From contig OX393562.1 of NCBI GenBank assembly GCA_947652115.1, positions 10,268,157 to 10,332,156 on the forward strand: 64,000 bases of DNA, read 5' to 3'. The notes under the pieces were generated by a model. That model did no database searches, had not been told where the DNA came from, and saw only the letters and a list, made by a program, of their open reading frames with translations. Positions within the stretch are counted from its first letter, which is position 1; every line of letters begins with the position of its first letter. The stretch comes from Blastomussa wellsi (Eukaryota; Cnidaria; Anthozoa; Scleractinia; Plerogyridae). Position numbers and translations under genes: made by a program. Below, one piece after another: positions 26,801-38,654 of this stretch.

Positions 26801-27162
26801 AATCAAGTTTTTGGCCTTCCGAAAAATTTCATTTTCTGCTTAAAAATTTCGCCTAGCGCGAATCGCTGAAAAGGCGATCTTTTCTTGACGACGCAACTGG
26901 GGGAACATTTGCGCCTTAATTTCAGCCGATTCGGCAAACCTTCCAAAAAATAGAGTTTTTGGCCTTCCGAAAAATTTCATTTTTAGCTAAAAAATTTCGG
27001 CTACCGCGAATCGCTTAAAAGGGGATTTTTCCGTGACTCCGACAATGCGGGAACATTTGCGCGTTATTTTAAGACCATTCTTCAAACCGTCCTGAAAATC
27101 GAGTTTTTGGCCTTCCAAAAAATTTCATTTTTTGCTAAAAAATTTTGGCTACCGCGAATCGC
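14817..27162 (+). repeat. HOR block A4, 12,346 bp
   Basis: A long HOR block: no landmark occurs between 14,817 and 27,163. Bases 14,817-23,315 match A7 (45,592-54,090) at an offset of 30,775. Bases 23,358-26,226 match A3 (11,901-14,769) at an offset of 11,457. It carries the 889-bp block in about 2.7 tandem copies. The block therefore looks like a composite of two shorter HOR forms joined near 23,316. Confidence 0.88.
24732..27098 (+). repeat. 889-bp six-monomer tandem block, ~2.7 copies
   Basis: This is the same block as at 13,275 but with one more unit: 24,732-25,620, 25,621-26,509 and 26,510-27,098. GAAGATTTGCGTG lies at 24,977, 25,866 and 26,755. Units 2 and 3 share CACTTGTTTCC and GACGGCGCAAC, which unit 1 lacks, so the extra unit is a copy of unit 2. 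Confidence 0.9.
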
Positions 27163-30100
27163 TGAAAAGGCGATGTTTCCGTGACGGCGCCACTTCGTTA
27201 ACATTTGTACCTTTATTTCAGCCGATTCGGCAAACCTTCCAAAAATCAAGTTTTTGGCCTTCCGTGAAACTTCATTCTTTTGCTAAAAAATTTCGGCTAC
27301 CGCGAATCGCTGGAAAGGCGATCTTTTCGTGAGGTTCCCAATGCGGGACCATTTGCACTGTTGGAAAGCTTCCAGAAAGCAAGTTTTTGGCCTTCCGTAA
27401 AATTTCGGCTACCGCGAATCGATGAAAAGGCGATCTTTTCGCGACGACGCCACTGCGGGAACATTTACGCGCTTATTTCAGCCGATTCGGAAAACCTTCA
27501 AAAAATCAAGTTTTTGGCCTTCCGTGAAATTTCATTTTTTTGCTAAAAATTTTTGCCTTCCGCGAATCGCTGAAAAAGCTATGTTTTCGTTACGGCGCCA
27601 CTGCGGGAACATTTGCGCGTTTATTTCAAACGATTCGCTAAACCTTCCAAAAATCAAGTTTTTGGCCTTGTGTAAAATTTTATTTTTTGCGAAAAAATTT
27701 CGTCAACCGCAAATGGCTGAAAAGGCGATGTTTTCGTGACGCCGCCACTCCGGGAACATTTGCGCCTTAATTTCAAACGCTTCGGTAATCCTCCAAAAGA
27801 ATCAAGTTTTTGGCCTTCCGTGAAATTTCATTTTTTTGCTAAAAAATGTTGGCTTACGCGAATCGCTGAAAAAGCGATGTTTTCGTGACGGCGCCACTAC
27901 GGGAACATTTGCGCGTTAATTTCAAACGATTCGCTTAACCTTCCAAAAATCAAGTTTTTGGCCTTGTGCAAAATTTTGTTTTTTGCGAAAAAATTCCGTC
28001 AACCGCAAATGGCTGAAAAGGCGATGTTTTCGTGACGGCGCAACTCCGGGAACATTTGCGCCTTAATTTCAAACGATTCGGCAAACCTTCCAAAAACATC
28101 AAGTTTTAGGTACTCGGTAAAATTTCATTTTTTGCTAAAAAATTTCGCCTACCGCGAATCGCTGAAAAGGCGATCTTTTGTTGACGACGCGACTTGGGGA
28201 ACATTTGCGCGTTAATTTCAGCCAATTCGGTAAACCTCCAAAAGAATCAAGTTTTCGGCCTTCCGTAAAATTTCATTTTTTGCTAAAAAATTTTGGCTTC
28301 CGCGAATCGCTGAAAAAGCGATGTTTTCGTTACGGCGCCACTGCGGGAACATTTGCGCGTCAATTTCAAAGTTTTCCAGTTTTTACCTTCCGTAAAATTT
28401 CATTTTTTGCTAAAAGAAATTTGGTCTTCCGCGAATCGCTGAAAAGGTGATGTCTTAGTGGCGGCGCCACTACGAGAACATTTGCGCGTTAATTTCGCCC
28501 GATTCTGGAAACCTTCTAAAAAATGAAGTTTTTGTCCTTCCGTAAAATTCATTTTTTGCTAAAAAATTTCGGCTACCGCGAATCACTGAAAAGGCGATGT
28601 TTTCGTGACGACGCCACTTTGGGAACATTTGCGCGTTAATTTCAGCCGATTCGGCAAACCTTCCAAAATATAGAGTTTTTGGCCTTACGAACAATTTCAT
28701 TTTTAGCTAAAAAATTTCGGCTACCGCGAATCGCTGAAAAGGCGATTTTTTCGTGACTTCGCCACGGCGGGACCATTTGCGCGTTAATTTCAGCCGATTA
28801 GGCAAACCTTCCATAAAATCAAGTTTTTTTCTTTCTTCAAATTTCATTTTTTGCTAAGAAATTTCGTCCACCGCGAATCGCTGAAAAGGCGATCTTTTTG
28901 CTAAAAAATTTCGTCTACCGCGAATCGCTGAAAAGGCGATCTTTTCGTGGCGACGCAACAACGGGGATATTTGCGAGTTAATTCCAGCCGATTCGGCAAA
29001 CCTTCCAAAAAATCAAGTTTTTGGCATTGCGTAAAAGTTCATTTTCTTCTAAAAAATGTCGTCAACCACAAATGGCTGAAAAGGTTATGTTTTCCTAACG
29101 GCGCCACGGCGGGACAATTTGCGCGTTAATTTTCGCCGATTCGGCAAACCTTCCAAAAAACAAGTTTTTGGCCTTCCGTGAAATTTCACTTTTTTCCTAA
29201 AAAATTTTGGCTTCCGCGAATCGCTGAAAAAGCAATGTTTTCGTGACGGCGCCACTGCGGGAAGATTTGCGTGTTAATTTCGCCGGACTCGGGAAACCTT
29301 CTAAAAAATCAAGTTTTTGGCCTTCCTTAAAATTTCATTTTTTGCTAAAAAACTTCGTCAACTGCGAATCGCTGAAAACGCGATCTTTAAGTGGCGGCGC
29401 TACTACGGGAACATTTGCGCGTTATTTTCAGCCGATTCGGCAAACCTTCAAAAAATAAATTTTTTGTCCTTCCGTAAAATTTCTTTTTTTGCTAAAAATT
29501 TTCGTACACCGCAAATAGCTGAAAAGCCGAACATTTGCGCGTTATTTTAAGACCATTCGGCAAACCGTCCTAAAAATCAAGATTTTGGCCTTTCGTAAAA
29601 TTTCATTTTTTGCTAAAAAATTTCGGCTACCGCGAATCGCTGAAAAGGCGATGTTTCCGTGACGGCGCCACTTCGTTAACATTTGTACCTTTATTTCAAC
29701 CGATTCGGCAAACCTTCAAAAAATCAAGTTTTTGGCCTTGTGTAAAATTTCATTTTTTGCGAGAAAATTTCGGGTACCACGAATCGCTGAAAAGGCGATC
29801 TCTTCGTGACGGCGCCACTTCGGGAACACTTGCGCCTTAATTTCAAACGCTTCGGCAATCCTCCAAAAGAATCAAGTTTTTGGCCTTCCGTGAAATTTCA
29901 CTTTTTTCCTAAAAAATTTTGGCTTCCGCGAATCGCTGAAAAAGCAATGTTTTCGTGACGGCGCCACTGCGGGAAGATTTGCGTGTTAATTTCGCCGGAC
30001 TCGGGAAACCTTCTAAAAAATCAAGTTTTTGGCCTTCCGAAAAATTTCATTTTCTGCTTAAAAATTTCGCCTAGCGCGAATCGCTGAAAAGGCGATCTTT

Positions 30101-33100
30101 TCTTGACGACGCAACTGGGGGAACATTTGCGCCTTAATTTCAGCCGATTCGGCAAACCTTCCAAAAAATAGAGTTTTTGGCCTTCCGAAAAATTTCATTT
30201 TTAGCTAAAAAAATTCGGCTACCGCGAATCGCTTAAAAGGCGATTTTTCCGTAACTCCGACAATGCGGGAACATTTGCGCGTTATTTTAAGACCATTCTT
30301 CAAACCGTCCTGAAAATCAAGATTTTGGCCTTTCGTAAAATTTCATTTTTTGCTAAAAAATTTCGGCTACGGCAAATCAGTGAAAAGGCAATGTTTTCGT
30401 GAGGTCGCCACTGCAGGAACATTTGCGCGTAAATTTAGGCCGATTCCGCAAACTTTCCAAAAAGTCAAGTTTTTGGTATTTCGTAAAATTTCAGTTTTTG
30501 CTAAAAACTTTTGGCTTCCTCGAATCGCTGAAAAGGCGATCTTTTCTTGACGACGCCACTGGGGGAACATTTGCGCGTTAATTTCAGCCGATTCGGCAAA
30601 CCTACCCAAAAATAGAGTTTTTGGCCTTCCGAAAAATTTCATTTTTCGCTAAAAAATTGCGGCTACCGCGAATCGCATAAAAGGCGATTTTTTTCGTGAC
30701 TCCGCCACTGCGGGAACATTTGCGCGTTATTTTAAGACCATTTGGCAAACCGTCCTAAAAATCAAGATTTTGGCCTTTCGTAAAATTTCATTTTTACTAA
30801 AAAATTTCGGCTACCGCGAATGGCTCAAAAGGTGATCTTTTCGTGACGGCGTCAGTGGGGGAACATTTGCGCGTTAATTTCAGACGATTCGGCAATCCTC
30901 CAAAAGAATCAAGTTTTTGGCCTTCCGTGAAATTTCATTTTTTTCATAAAAAATTTTGGCTTCCGCGAATCGCTGAAAAAGCAACGTTTTCGTGACGGCG
31001 CCACTGCGGGAAGATTTGCGTGTTAATTTTGCCGGACTCGGGAAACCTTCTAAAAAATCAAGTTTTTGGCCTTCCGAAAAATTTCATTTTCTGCTTAAAA
31101 ATTTCGCCTAGCGCGAATCGCTGAAAAGGCGATCTTTTCTTGACGACGCAACTGGGGGAACATTTGCGCCTTAATTTCAGCCGATTCGGCAAACCTTCCA
31201 AAAAATAAAGTTTTTGGCCTTTCGAAAAATTTCATTTTTAGCTAAAAAATTTCGGCTACCGCGAATCGCTTAAAAGGCGATTTTTCCGTGACTCCGACAA
31301 TGCGGGAACATTTGCGCGTTATTTTAAGACCATTCTTCAAACCGTCCTAAAAATAGAGATTTTGGCCTTTCGTAAAATTTCATTTTTACTAAAAAATTTC
31401 GGCTACCGCGAATGGCTCAAAAGGTGATCTTTTCGTGACGGCGTCAGTGGGGGAACATTTGCGCGTTAATTTCAGACGATTCGGCAAACCTTCCAAAAAA
31501 ATCAATTTTTTGTCCTTCCGTAAAATTTCTTTTTTGGCTAAAAATTTTCGTCCACCGCAAATCGCTGAAAAGGCGAACATTTGCGCGTTATTTTAAGACC
31601 ATTCGGCAAACCGTCCTAAAAATCAAGATTTTAGCCTTACGTAAAATTTAATTTTTTGCTAAAAATTTCGGCTACCGCGAATCGCTGAAAAGGCGATGTT
31701 TCCGTGACGCCGCCACTTCGTTAACAATTGCACCTTTATTTCAGCCGATTCGGCAAACCTTCAAAAAATCAAGTTTTCGACCTTCCGTGAAACTTCATTT
31801 TTTTGCTAAAACATTTCAGCTAACGCGAATCGCTGAAAAGGCGATGTTTTCGTGACGGCGCCACTGCGGGAACATTTGCGTGTTAATTTCAGCCGATTCG
31901 GTAAACCTTCCAAAAATCAAGTTTTTGGCCTTCCGTGAAACTTCATTTTTTTGCTAAAACATTTCAGCTAACGCGAATCGCTGAAAAGGCGATGTTTTCG
32001 TGACGGCGCCACTGCCGGACCATTTGAGCGTTAATTTCAGACGATTCGGCAAACCTTAAAAAAAATCAAGGTTTTGGCCTTTCGTAAAATTTCATTTTTT
32101 GCGAAAAATTTTCGGGTAACGCGAATCGCTGAAAAGGCGATGTTTTCGTGACGGCGCCACTGCCGGACCATTTACACGTCAATTTATGACGATTCGGCAA
32201 ACCTTAAAAAAATCAACTTTTTTGCCTTCAATAAAACTTCATTTTTTGCTAAAAAATTTCTGCTACCGCGAATGGCTTAAAAGGCGATATTTTCTTGACG
32301 GCGCCACTGGGGAACATTTGCGCCTTTATTTCAGCCGATTTGGCAAACCTTCAAAAAATAAAGTTTTTTGCCTTCTGTAAGATGTCATTTTTTGCTAAAA
32401 AAAATTACGACTACCACGAATCGCTGAAAAGGCGATGTTTTCGTGACGTCGCCATTGCGGAAACATTTGCGCGCTAATTTCAGCCTATTCGGCAAACCTT
32501 CCAAAATAAGGTTTTTGGCCTTTCGTAAAATTTAATTTTTTTCGAAAAATTTCGTCCACCGCGAATCGCTGCGTCACCACCGGAACAGTTGCGCGTTAAT
32601 TTCGGCCGGTTTGGGAAGCCTTCCAAAAAATCAAGTTTTTGGCCTTTCTTAAAATTTCATTTTTCGCTAAAAAATTTCGTAAACTGAGAATCGCTGAAAA
32701 CGCGATGTTTTCGTGGCGGCGCTACTACGGGAACATTTGCGCGTTAATTTCAGCCGATTCGGCAAACCTTCCAAAAAATCAAGTTTTTGGCATTGCGTAA
32801 AAGTTCATTTTCTTCTAAAAAATGTCGTCAACCACAAATGGCTGAAAAGGTTATGTTTTCCTAACGGCGCCACGGCGGGACAATTTGCGCGTTAATTTTC
32901 GCCGATTCGGCAAACCTTCCAAAAAACAAGTTTTTTGTCTTCCTTCAAATTTCATTTTTTGCTAAAAAACTTCGTCAACTGCGAATCGCTGAAAACGCGA
33001 TGTTTAAGTGGCGGCGCTACTACGGGAACATTTGCGCGTTAATTTCAGCCAATTCGGCAAACCTTCAAAAAATCAATTTTTTGTCCTTCCGTAAAATTTC

Positions 33101-34699
33101 TTTTTTTGCTAAAAATTTTCGTCCACCGCAAATCGCTGAAAAGGCGAACATTTGCGCGTTATTTTAAGACCATTCGGCAAACCGTCCTAAAAATCAAGAT
33201 TTTGGCCTTTCGTAAAATTTCATTTTTTGCTAAAAAATTTCGGCTACCGCGAATCGCTGAAAAGGCGATGTTTCCGTGACGGCGCCACTTCGTTAACATT
33301 TGTACCTTTATTTCAACCGATTCGGCAAACCTTCAAAAAATCAAGTTTTTGGCCTTGTGTAAAATTTCATTTTTTGCGAGAAAATTTCGGGTACCACGAA
33401 TCGCTGAAAAGGCGATCTCTTCGTGACGGCGCCACTTCGGGAACACTTGCGCCTTAATTTCAAACGCTTCGGCAATCCTCCAAAAGAATCAAGTTTTTGG
33501 CCTTCCGTGAAATTTCACTTTTTTCCTAAAAAATTTTGGCTTCCGCGAATCGCTGAAAAAGCAATGTTTTCGTGACGGCGCCACTGCGGGAAGATTTGCG
33601 TGTTAATTTCGCCGGACTCGGGAAACCTTCTAAAAAATCAAGTTTTTGGCCTTCCGAAAAATTTCATTTTCTGCTTAAAAATCTCGCCTAGCGCGAATCG
33701 CTGAAAAGGCGATCTTTTCTTGACGACGCAACTAGGGGAACATTTGCGCCTTAATTTCAGCCGATTCGGCAAACCTTCCAAAAAATTGAGTTTTTGGCCT
33801 TCCGAAAAATTTCATTTTTAGCTAAAAAATTTCGGCTACCGCGAATCGCTTAAAAAGCGATTTTTCCGTGACTCCGACAATGCGGGAACATTTGCGCGTT
33901 ATTTTAAGACCATTCTTCAAACCGTCCTGAAAATCAAGATTTTGGCCTTTCGTAAAATTTCATTTTTTGCTAAAAAATTTCGGCTACGGCAAATCAGTGA
34001 AAAGGCAATGTTTTCGTGAGGTCGCCACTGCAGGAACATTTGCGCGTGAATTTAGGCCGATTCCGCAAACTTTCCAAAAAGTCAAGTTTTTGGTATTTCG
34101 TAAAATTTCAGTTTTTGCTAAAAACTTTTGGCTTCCTCGAATCGCTGAAAAGGCGATCTTTTCTTGACGACGCCACTGGGGGAACATTTGCGCGTTAATT
34201 TCAGCCGATTCGGCAAACCTACCAAAAAATAGAGTTTTTGGCCTTCCGAAAAATTTCATTTTTCGCTAAAAAATTGCGGCTACCGCGAATCGCTTAAAAG
34301 GCGATTTTTTTCGTGACTCCGCCACTGCGGGAACATTTGCGCGTTATTTTAAGACCATTTGGCAAACCGTCCTAAAAATCAAGATTTTGGCCTTTCGTAA
34401 AATTTCATTTTTACTAAAAAATTTCGGCTACCGCGAATGGCTCAAAAGGTGATCTTTTCGTGACGGCGTCAGTGGGGGAACATTTGCGCGTTAATTTCAG
34501 ACGATTCGGCAAACCTTCCAAAAAAATCAAGATTTTGTCCTTCCGTAAAATTTCTTTTTTTGCTAAAAATTTTCGTCCACCGCAAATCGCTGAAAAGGCG
34601 AACATTTGCGCGTTATTTTAAGACCATTCGGCAAATCAAGATTTTGGCCTTTGTTAAAATTTCATTTTTTGCTAAAAAATTTCGGCTACCGCGAATCGC
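27163..34699 (+). repeat. HOR block A5, 7,537 bp, near-identical copy of A2
   Basis: It has the same length as A2 and the same order of normal and truncated monomers, at an offset of 26,866 bp. Rare single-base variants are shared, such as CCGTAACTCC (3,383 and 30,249) and GCCTTACG (4,769 and 31,635). Shared private variants show recent duplication of the whole block rather than independent assembly. Confidence 0.9.
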
Positions 34700-37600
34700 T
34701 GAAAAGGCGATGTTTCCGTGACGGCGCCACTTCGTTAACATTTGTACCTTTATTTCAGCCGATTCGGCAAACCTTCCAAAAATCAAGTTTTTGGCCTTCC
34801 GTGAAACTTCATTCTTTTGCTAAAAAATTTCGGCTACCGCGAATCGCTGGAAAGGCGATCTTTTCGTGAGGTTCCCAATGCGGGACCATTTGCACTGTTG
34901 GAAAGCTTCCAGAAAGCAAGTTTTTGGCCTTCCGTAAAATTTCGGCTACCGCGAATCGATGAAAAGGCGATCTTTTCGCGACGACGCCACTGCGGGAACA
35001 TTTACGCGCTTATTTCAGCCGATTCGGAAAACCTTCAAAAAATCAAGTTTTTGGCCTTCCGTGAAATTTCATTTTTTTGCTAAAAATTTTTGCCTTCCGC
35101 GAATCGCTGAAAAAGCTATGTTTTCGTTACGGCGCCACTGCGGGAACATTTGCGCGTTTATTTCAAACGATTCGCTAAACCTTCCAAAAATCAAGTTTTT
35201 GGCCTTGTGTAAAATTTTATTTTTTGCGAAAAAATTTCGTCAACCGCAAATGGCTGAAAAGGCGATGTTTTCGTGACGCCGCCACTCCGGGAACATTTGC
35301 GCCTTAATTTCAAACGCTTCGGCAATCCTCCAAAAGAATCAAGTTTTTGGCCTTCCGTGAAATTTCATTTTTTTGCTAAAAAATGTTGGCTTACGCGAAT
35401 CGCTGAAAAAGCGATGTTTTCGTGACGGCGCCACTACGGGAACATTTGCGCGTTAATTTCAAACGATTCGCTTAACCTTCCAAAAATCAAGTTTTTGGCC
35501 TTGTGCAAAATTTTGTTTTTTGCGAAAAAATTCCGTCAACCGCAAATGGCTGAAAAGGCGATGTTTTCGTGACGGCGCAACTCCGGGAACATTTGCGCCT
35601 TAATTTCAAACGATTCGGCAAACCTTCCAAAAACATCAAGTTTTAGGTACTCGGTAAAATTTCATTTTTTGCTAAAAAATTTCGCCTACCGCGAATCGCT
35701 GAAAAGGCGATCTTTTGTTGACGACGCGACTTGGGGAACATTTGCGCGTTAATTTCAGCCAATTCGGTAAACCTCCAAAAGAATCAAGTTTTCGGCCTTC
35801 CGTAAAATTTCATTTTTTGCTAAAAAATTTTGGCTTCCGCGAATCGCTGAAAAAGCGATGTTTTCGTTACGGCGCCACTGCGGGAACATTTGCGCGTCAA
35901 TTTCAAAGTTTTCCAGTTTTTACCTTCCGTAAAATTTCATTTTTTGCTAAAAGAAATTTGGTCTTCCGCGAATCGCTGAAAAGGTGATGTCTTAGTGGCG
36001 GCGCCACTACGAGAACATTTGCGCGTTAATTTCGCCCGATTCTGGAAACCTTCTAAAAAATGAAGTTTTTGTCCTTCCGTAAAATTCATTTTTTGCTAAA
36101 AAATTTCGGCTACCGCGAATCACTGAAAAGGCGATGTTTTCGTGACGACGCCACTTTGGGAACATTTGCGCGTTAATTTCAGCCGATTCGGCAAACCTTC
36201 CAAAATATAGAGTTTTTGGCCTTACGAACAATTTCATTTTTAGCTAAAAAATTTCGGCTACCGCGAATCGCTGAAAAGGCGATTTTTTCGTGACTTCGCC
36301 ACGGCGGGACCATTTGCGCGTTAATTTCAGCCGATTAGGCAAACCTTCCATAAAATCAAGTTTTTTTCTTTCTTCAAATTTCATTTTTTGCTAAGAAATT
36401 TCGTCCACCGCGAATCGCTGAAAAGGCGATCTTTTTGCTAAAAAATTTCGTCTACCGCGAATCGCTGAAAAGGCGATCTTTTCGTGGCGACGCAACAACG
36501 GGGATATTTGCGAGTTAATTCCAGCCGATTCGGCAAACCTTCCAAAAAATCAAGTTTTTGGCATTGCGTAAAAGTTCATTTTCTTCTAAAAAATGTCGTC
36601 AACCACAAATGGCTGAAAAGGTTATGTTTTCCTAACGGCGCCACGGCGGGACAATTTGCGCGTTAATTTTCGCCGATTCGGCAAACCTTCCAAAAAACAA
36701 GTTTTTGGCCTTCCGTGAAATTTCACTTTTTTCCTAAAAAATTTTGGCTTCCGCGAATCGCTGAAAAAGCAATGTTTTCGTGACGGCGCCACTGCGGGAA
36801 GATTTGCGTGTTAATTTCGCCGGACTCGGGAAACCTTCTAAAAAATCAAGTTTTTGGCCTTCCTTAAAATTTCATTTTTTGCTAAAAAACTTCGTCAACT
36901 GCGAATCGCTGAAAACGCGATCTTTAAGTGGCGGCGCTACTACGGGAACATTTGCGCGTTATTTTCAGCCGATTCGGCAAACCTTCAAAAAATAAATTTT
37001 TTGTCCTTCCGTAAAATTTCTTTTTTTGCTAAAAATTTTCGTACACCGCAAATAGCTGAAAAGCCGAACATTTGCGCGTTATTTTAAGACCATTCGGCAA
37101 ACCGTCCTAAAAATCAAGATTTTGGCCTTTCGTAAAATTTCATTTTTTGCTAAAAAATTTCGGCTACCGCGAATCGCTGAAAAGGCGATGTTTCCGTGAC
37201 GGCGCCACTTCGTTAACATTTGTACCTTTATTTCAACCGATTCGGCAAACCTTCAAAAAATCAAGTTTTTGGCCTTGTGTAAAATTTCATTTTTTGCGAG
37301 AAAATTTCGGGTACCACGAATCGCTGAAAAGGCGATCTCTTCGTGACGGCGCCACTTCGGGAACACTTGCGCCTTAATTTCAAACGCTTCGGCAATCCTC
37401 CAAAAGAATCAAGTTTTTGGCCTTCCGTGAAATTTCACTTTTTTCCTAAAAAATTTTGGCTTCCGCGAATCGCTGAAAAAGCAATGTTTTCGTGACGGCG
37501 CCACTGCGGGAAGATTTGCGTGTTAATTTCGCCGGACTCGGGAAACCTTCTAAAAAATCAAGTTTTTGGCCTTCCGAAAAATTTCATTTTCTGCTTAAAA

Positions 37601-38654
37601 ATTTCGCCTAGCGCGAATCGCTGAAAAGGCGATCTTTTCTTGACGACGCAACTGGGGGAACATTTGCGCCTTAATTTCAGCCGATTCGGCAAACCTTCCA
37701 AAAAATAGAGTTTTTGGCCTTCCGAAAAATTTCATTTTTAGCTAAAAAAATTCGGCTACCGCGAATCGCTTAAAAGGCGATTTTTCCGTGACTCCGACAA
37801 TGCGGGAACATTTGCGCGTTATTTTAAGACCATTCTTCAAACCGTCCTGAAAATCAAGATTTGGGCCTTTCGTAAAATTTCATTTTTTGCTAAAAAATTT
37901 CGGCTACGGCAAATCAGTGAAAAGGCAATGTTTTCGTGAGGTCGCCACTGCAGGAACATTTGCGCGTAAATTTAGGCCGATTCCGCAAACTTTCCAAAAA
38001 GTCAAGTTTTTGGTATTTCGTAAAATTTCAGTTTTTGCTAAAAACTTTTGGCTTCCTCGAATCGCTGAAAAGGCGATCTTTTCTTGACGACGCCACTGGG
38101 GGAACATTTGCGCGTTAATTTCAGCCGATTCGGCAAACCTACCCAAAAATAGAGTTTTTGGCCTTCCGAAAAATTTCATTTTTCGCTAAAAAATTGCGGC
38201 TACCGCGAATCGCATAAAAGGCGATTTTTTTCGTGACTCCGCCACTGCGGGAACATTTGCGCGTTATTTTAAGACCATTTGGCAAACCGTCCTAAAAATC
38301 AAGATTTTGGCCTTTCGTAAAATTTCATTTTTACTAAAAAATTTCGGCTACCGCGAATGGCTCAAAAGGTGATCTTTTCGTGACGGCGTCAGTGGGGGAA
38401 CATTTGCGCGTTAATTTCAGACGATTCGGCAAACCTTCCAAAAAAATCAATTTTTTGTCCTTCCGTAAAATTTCTTTTTTGGCTAAAAATTTTCGTCCAC
38501 CGCAAATCGCTGAAAAGGCGAACATTTGCGCGTTATTTTAAGACCATTCGGCAAACCGTCCTAAAAATCAAGATTTTAGCCTTTCGTAAAATTTAATTTT
38601 TTGCTAAAAATTTCGGCTACCGCGAATCGCTGAAAAGGCGATGTTTCCGTGACG

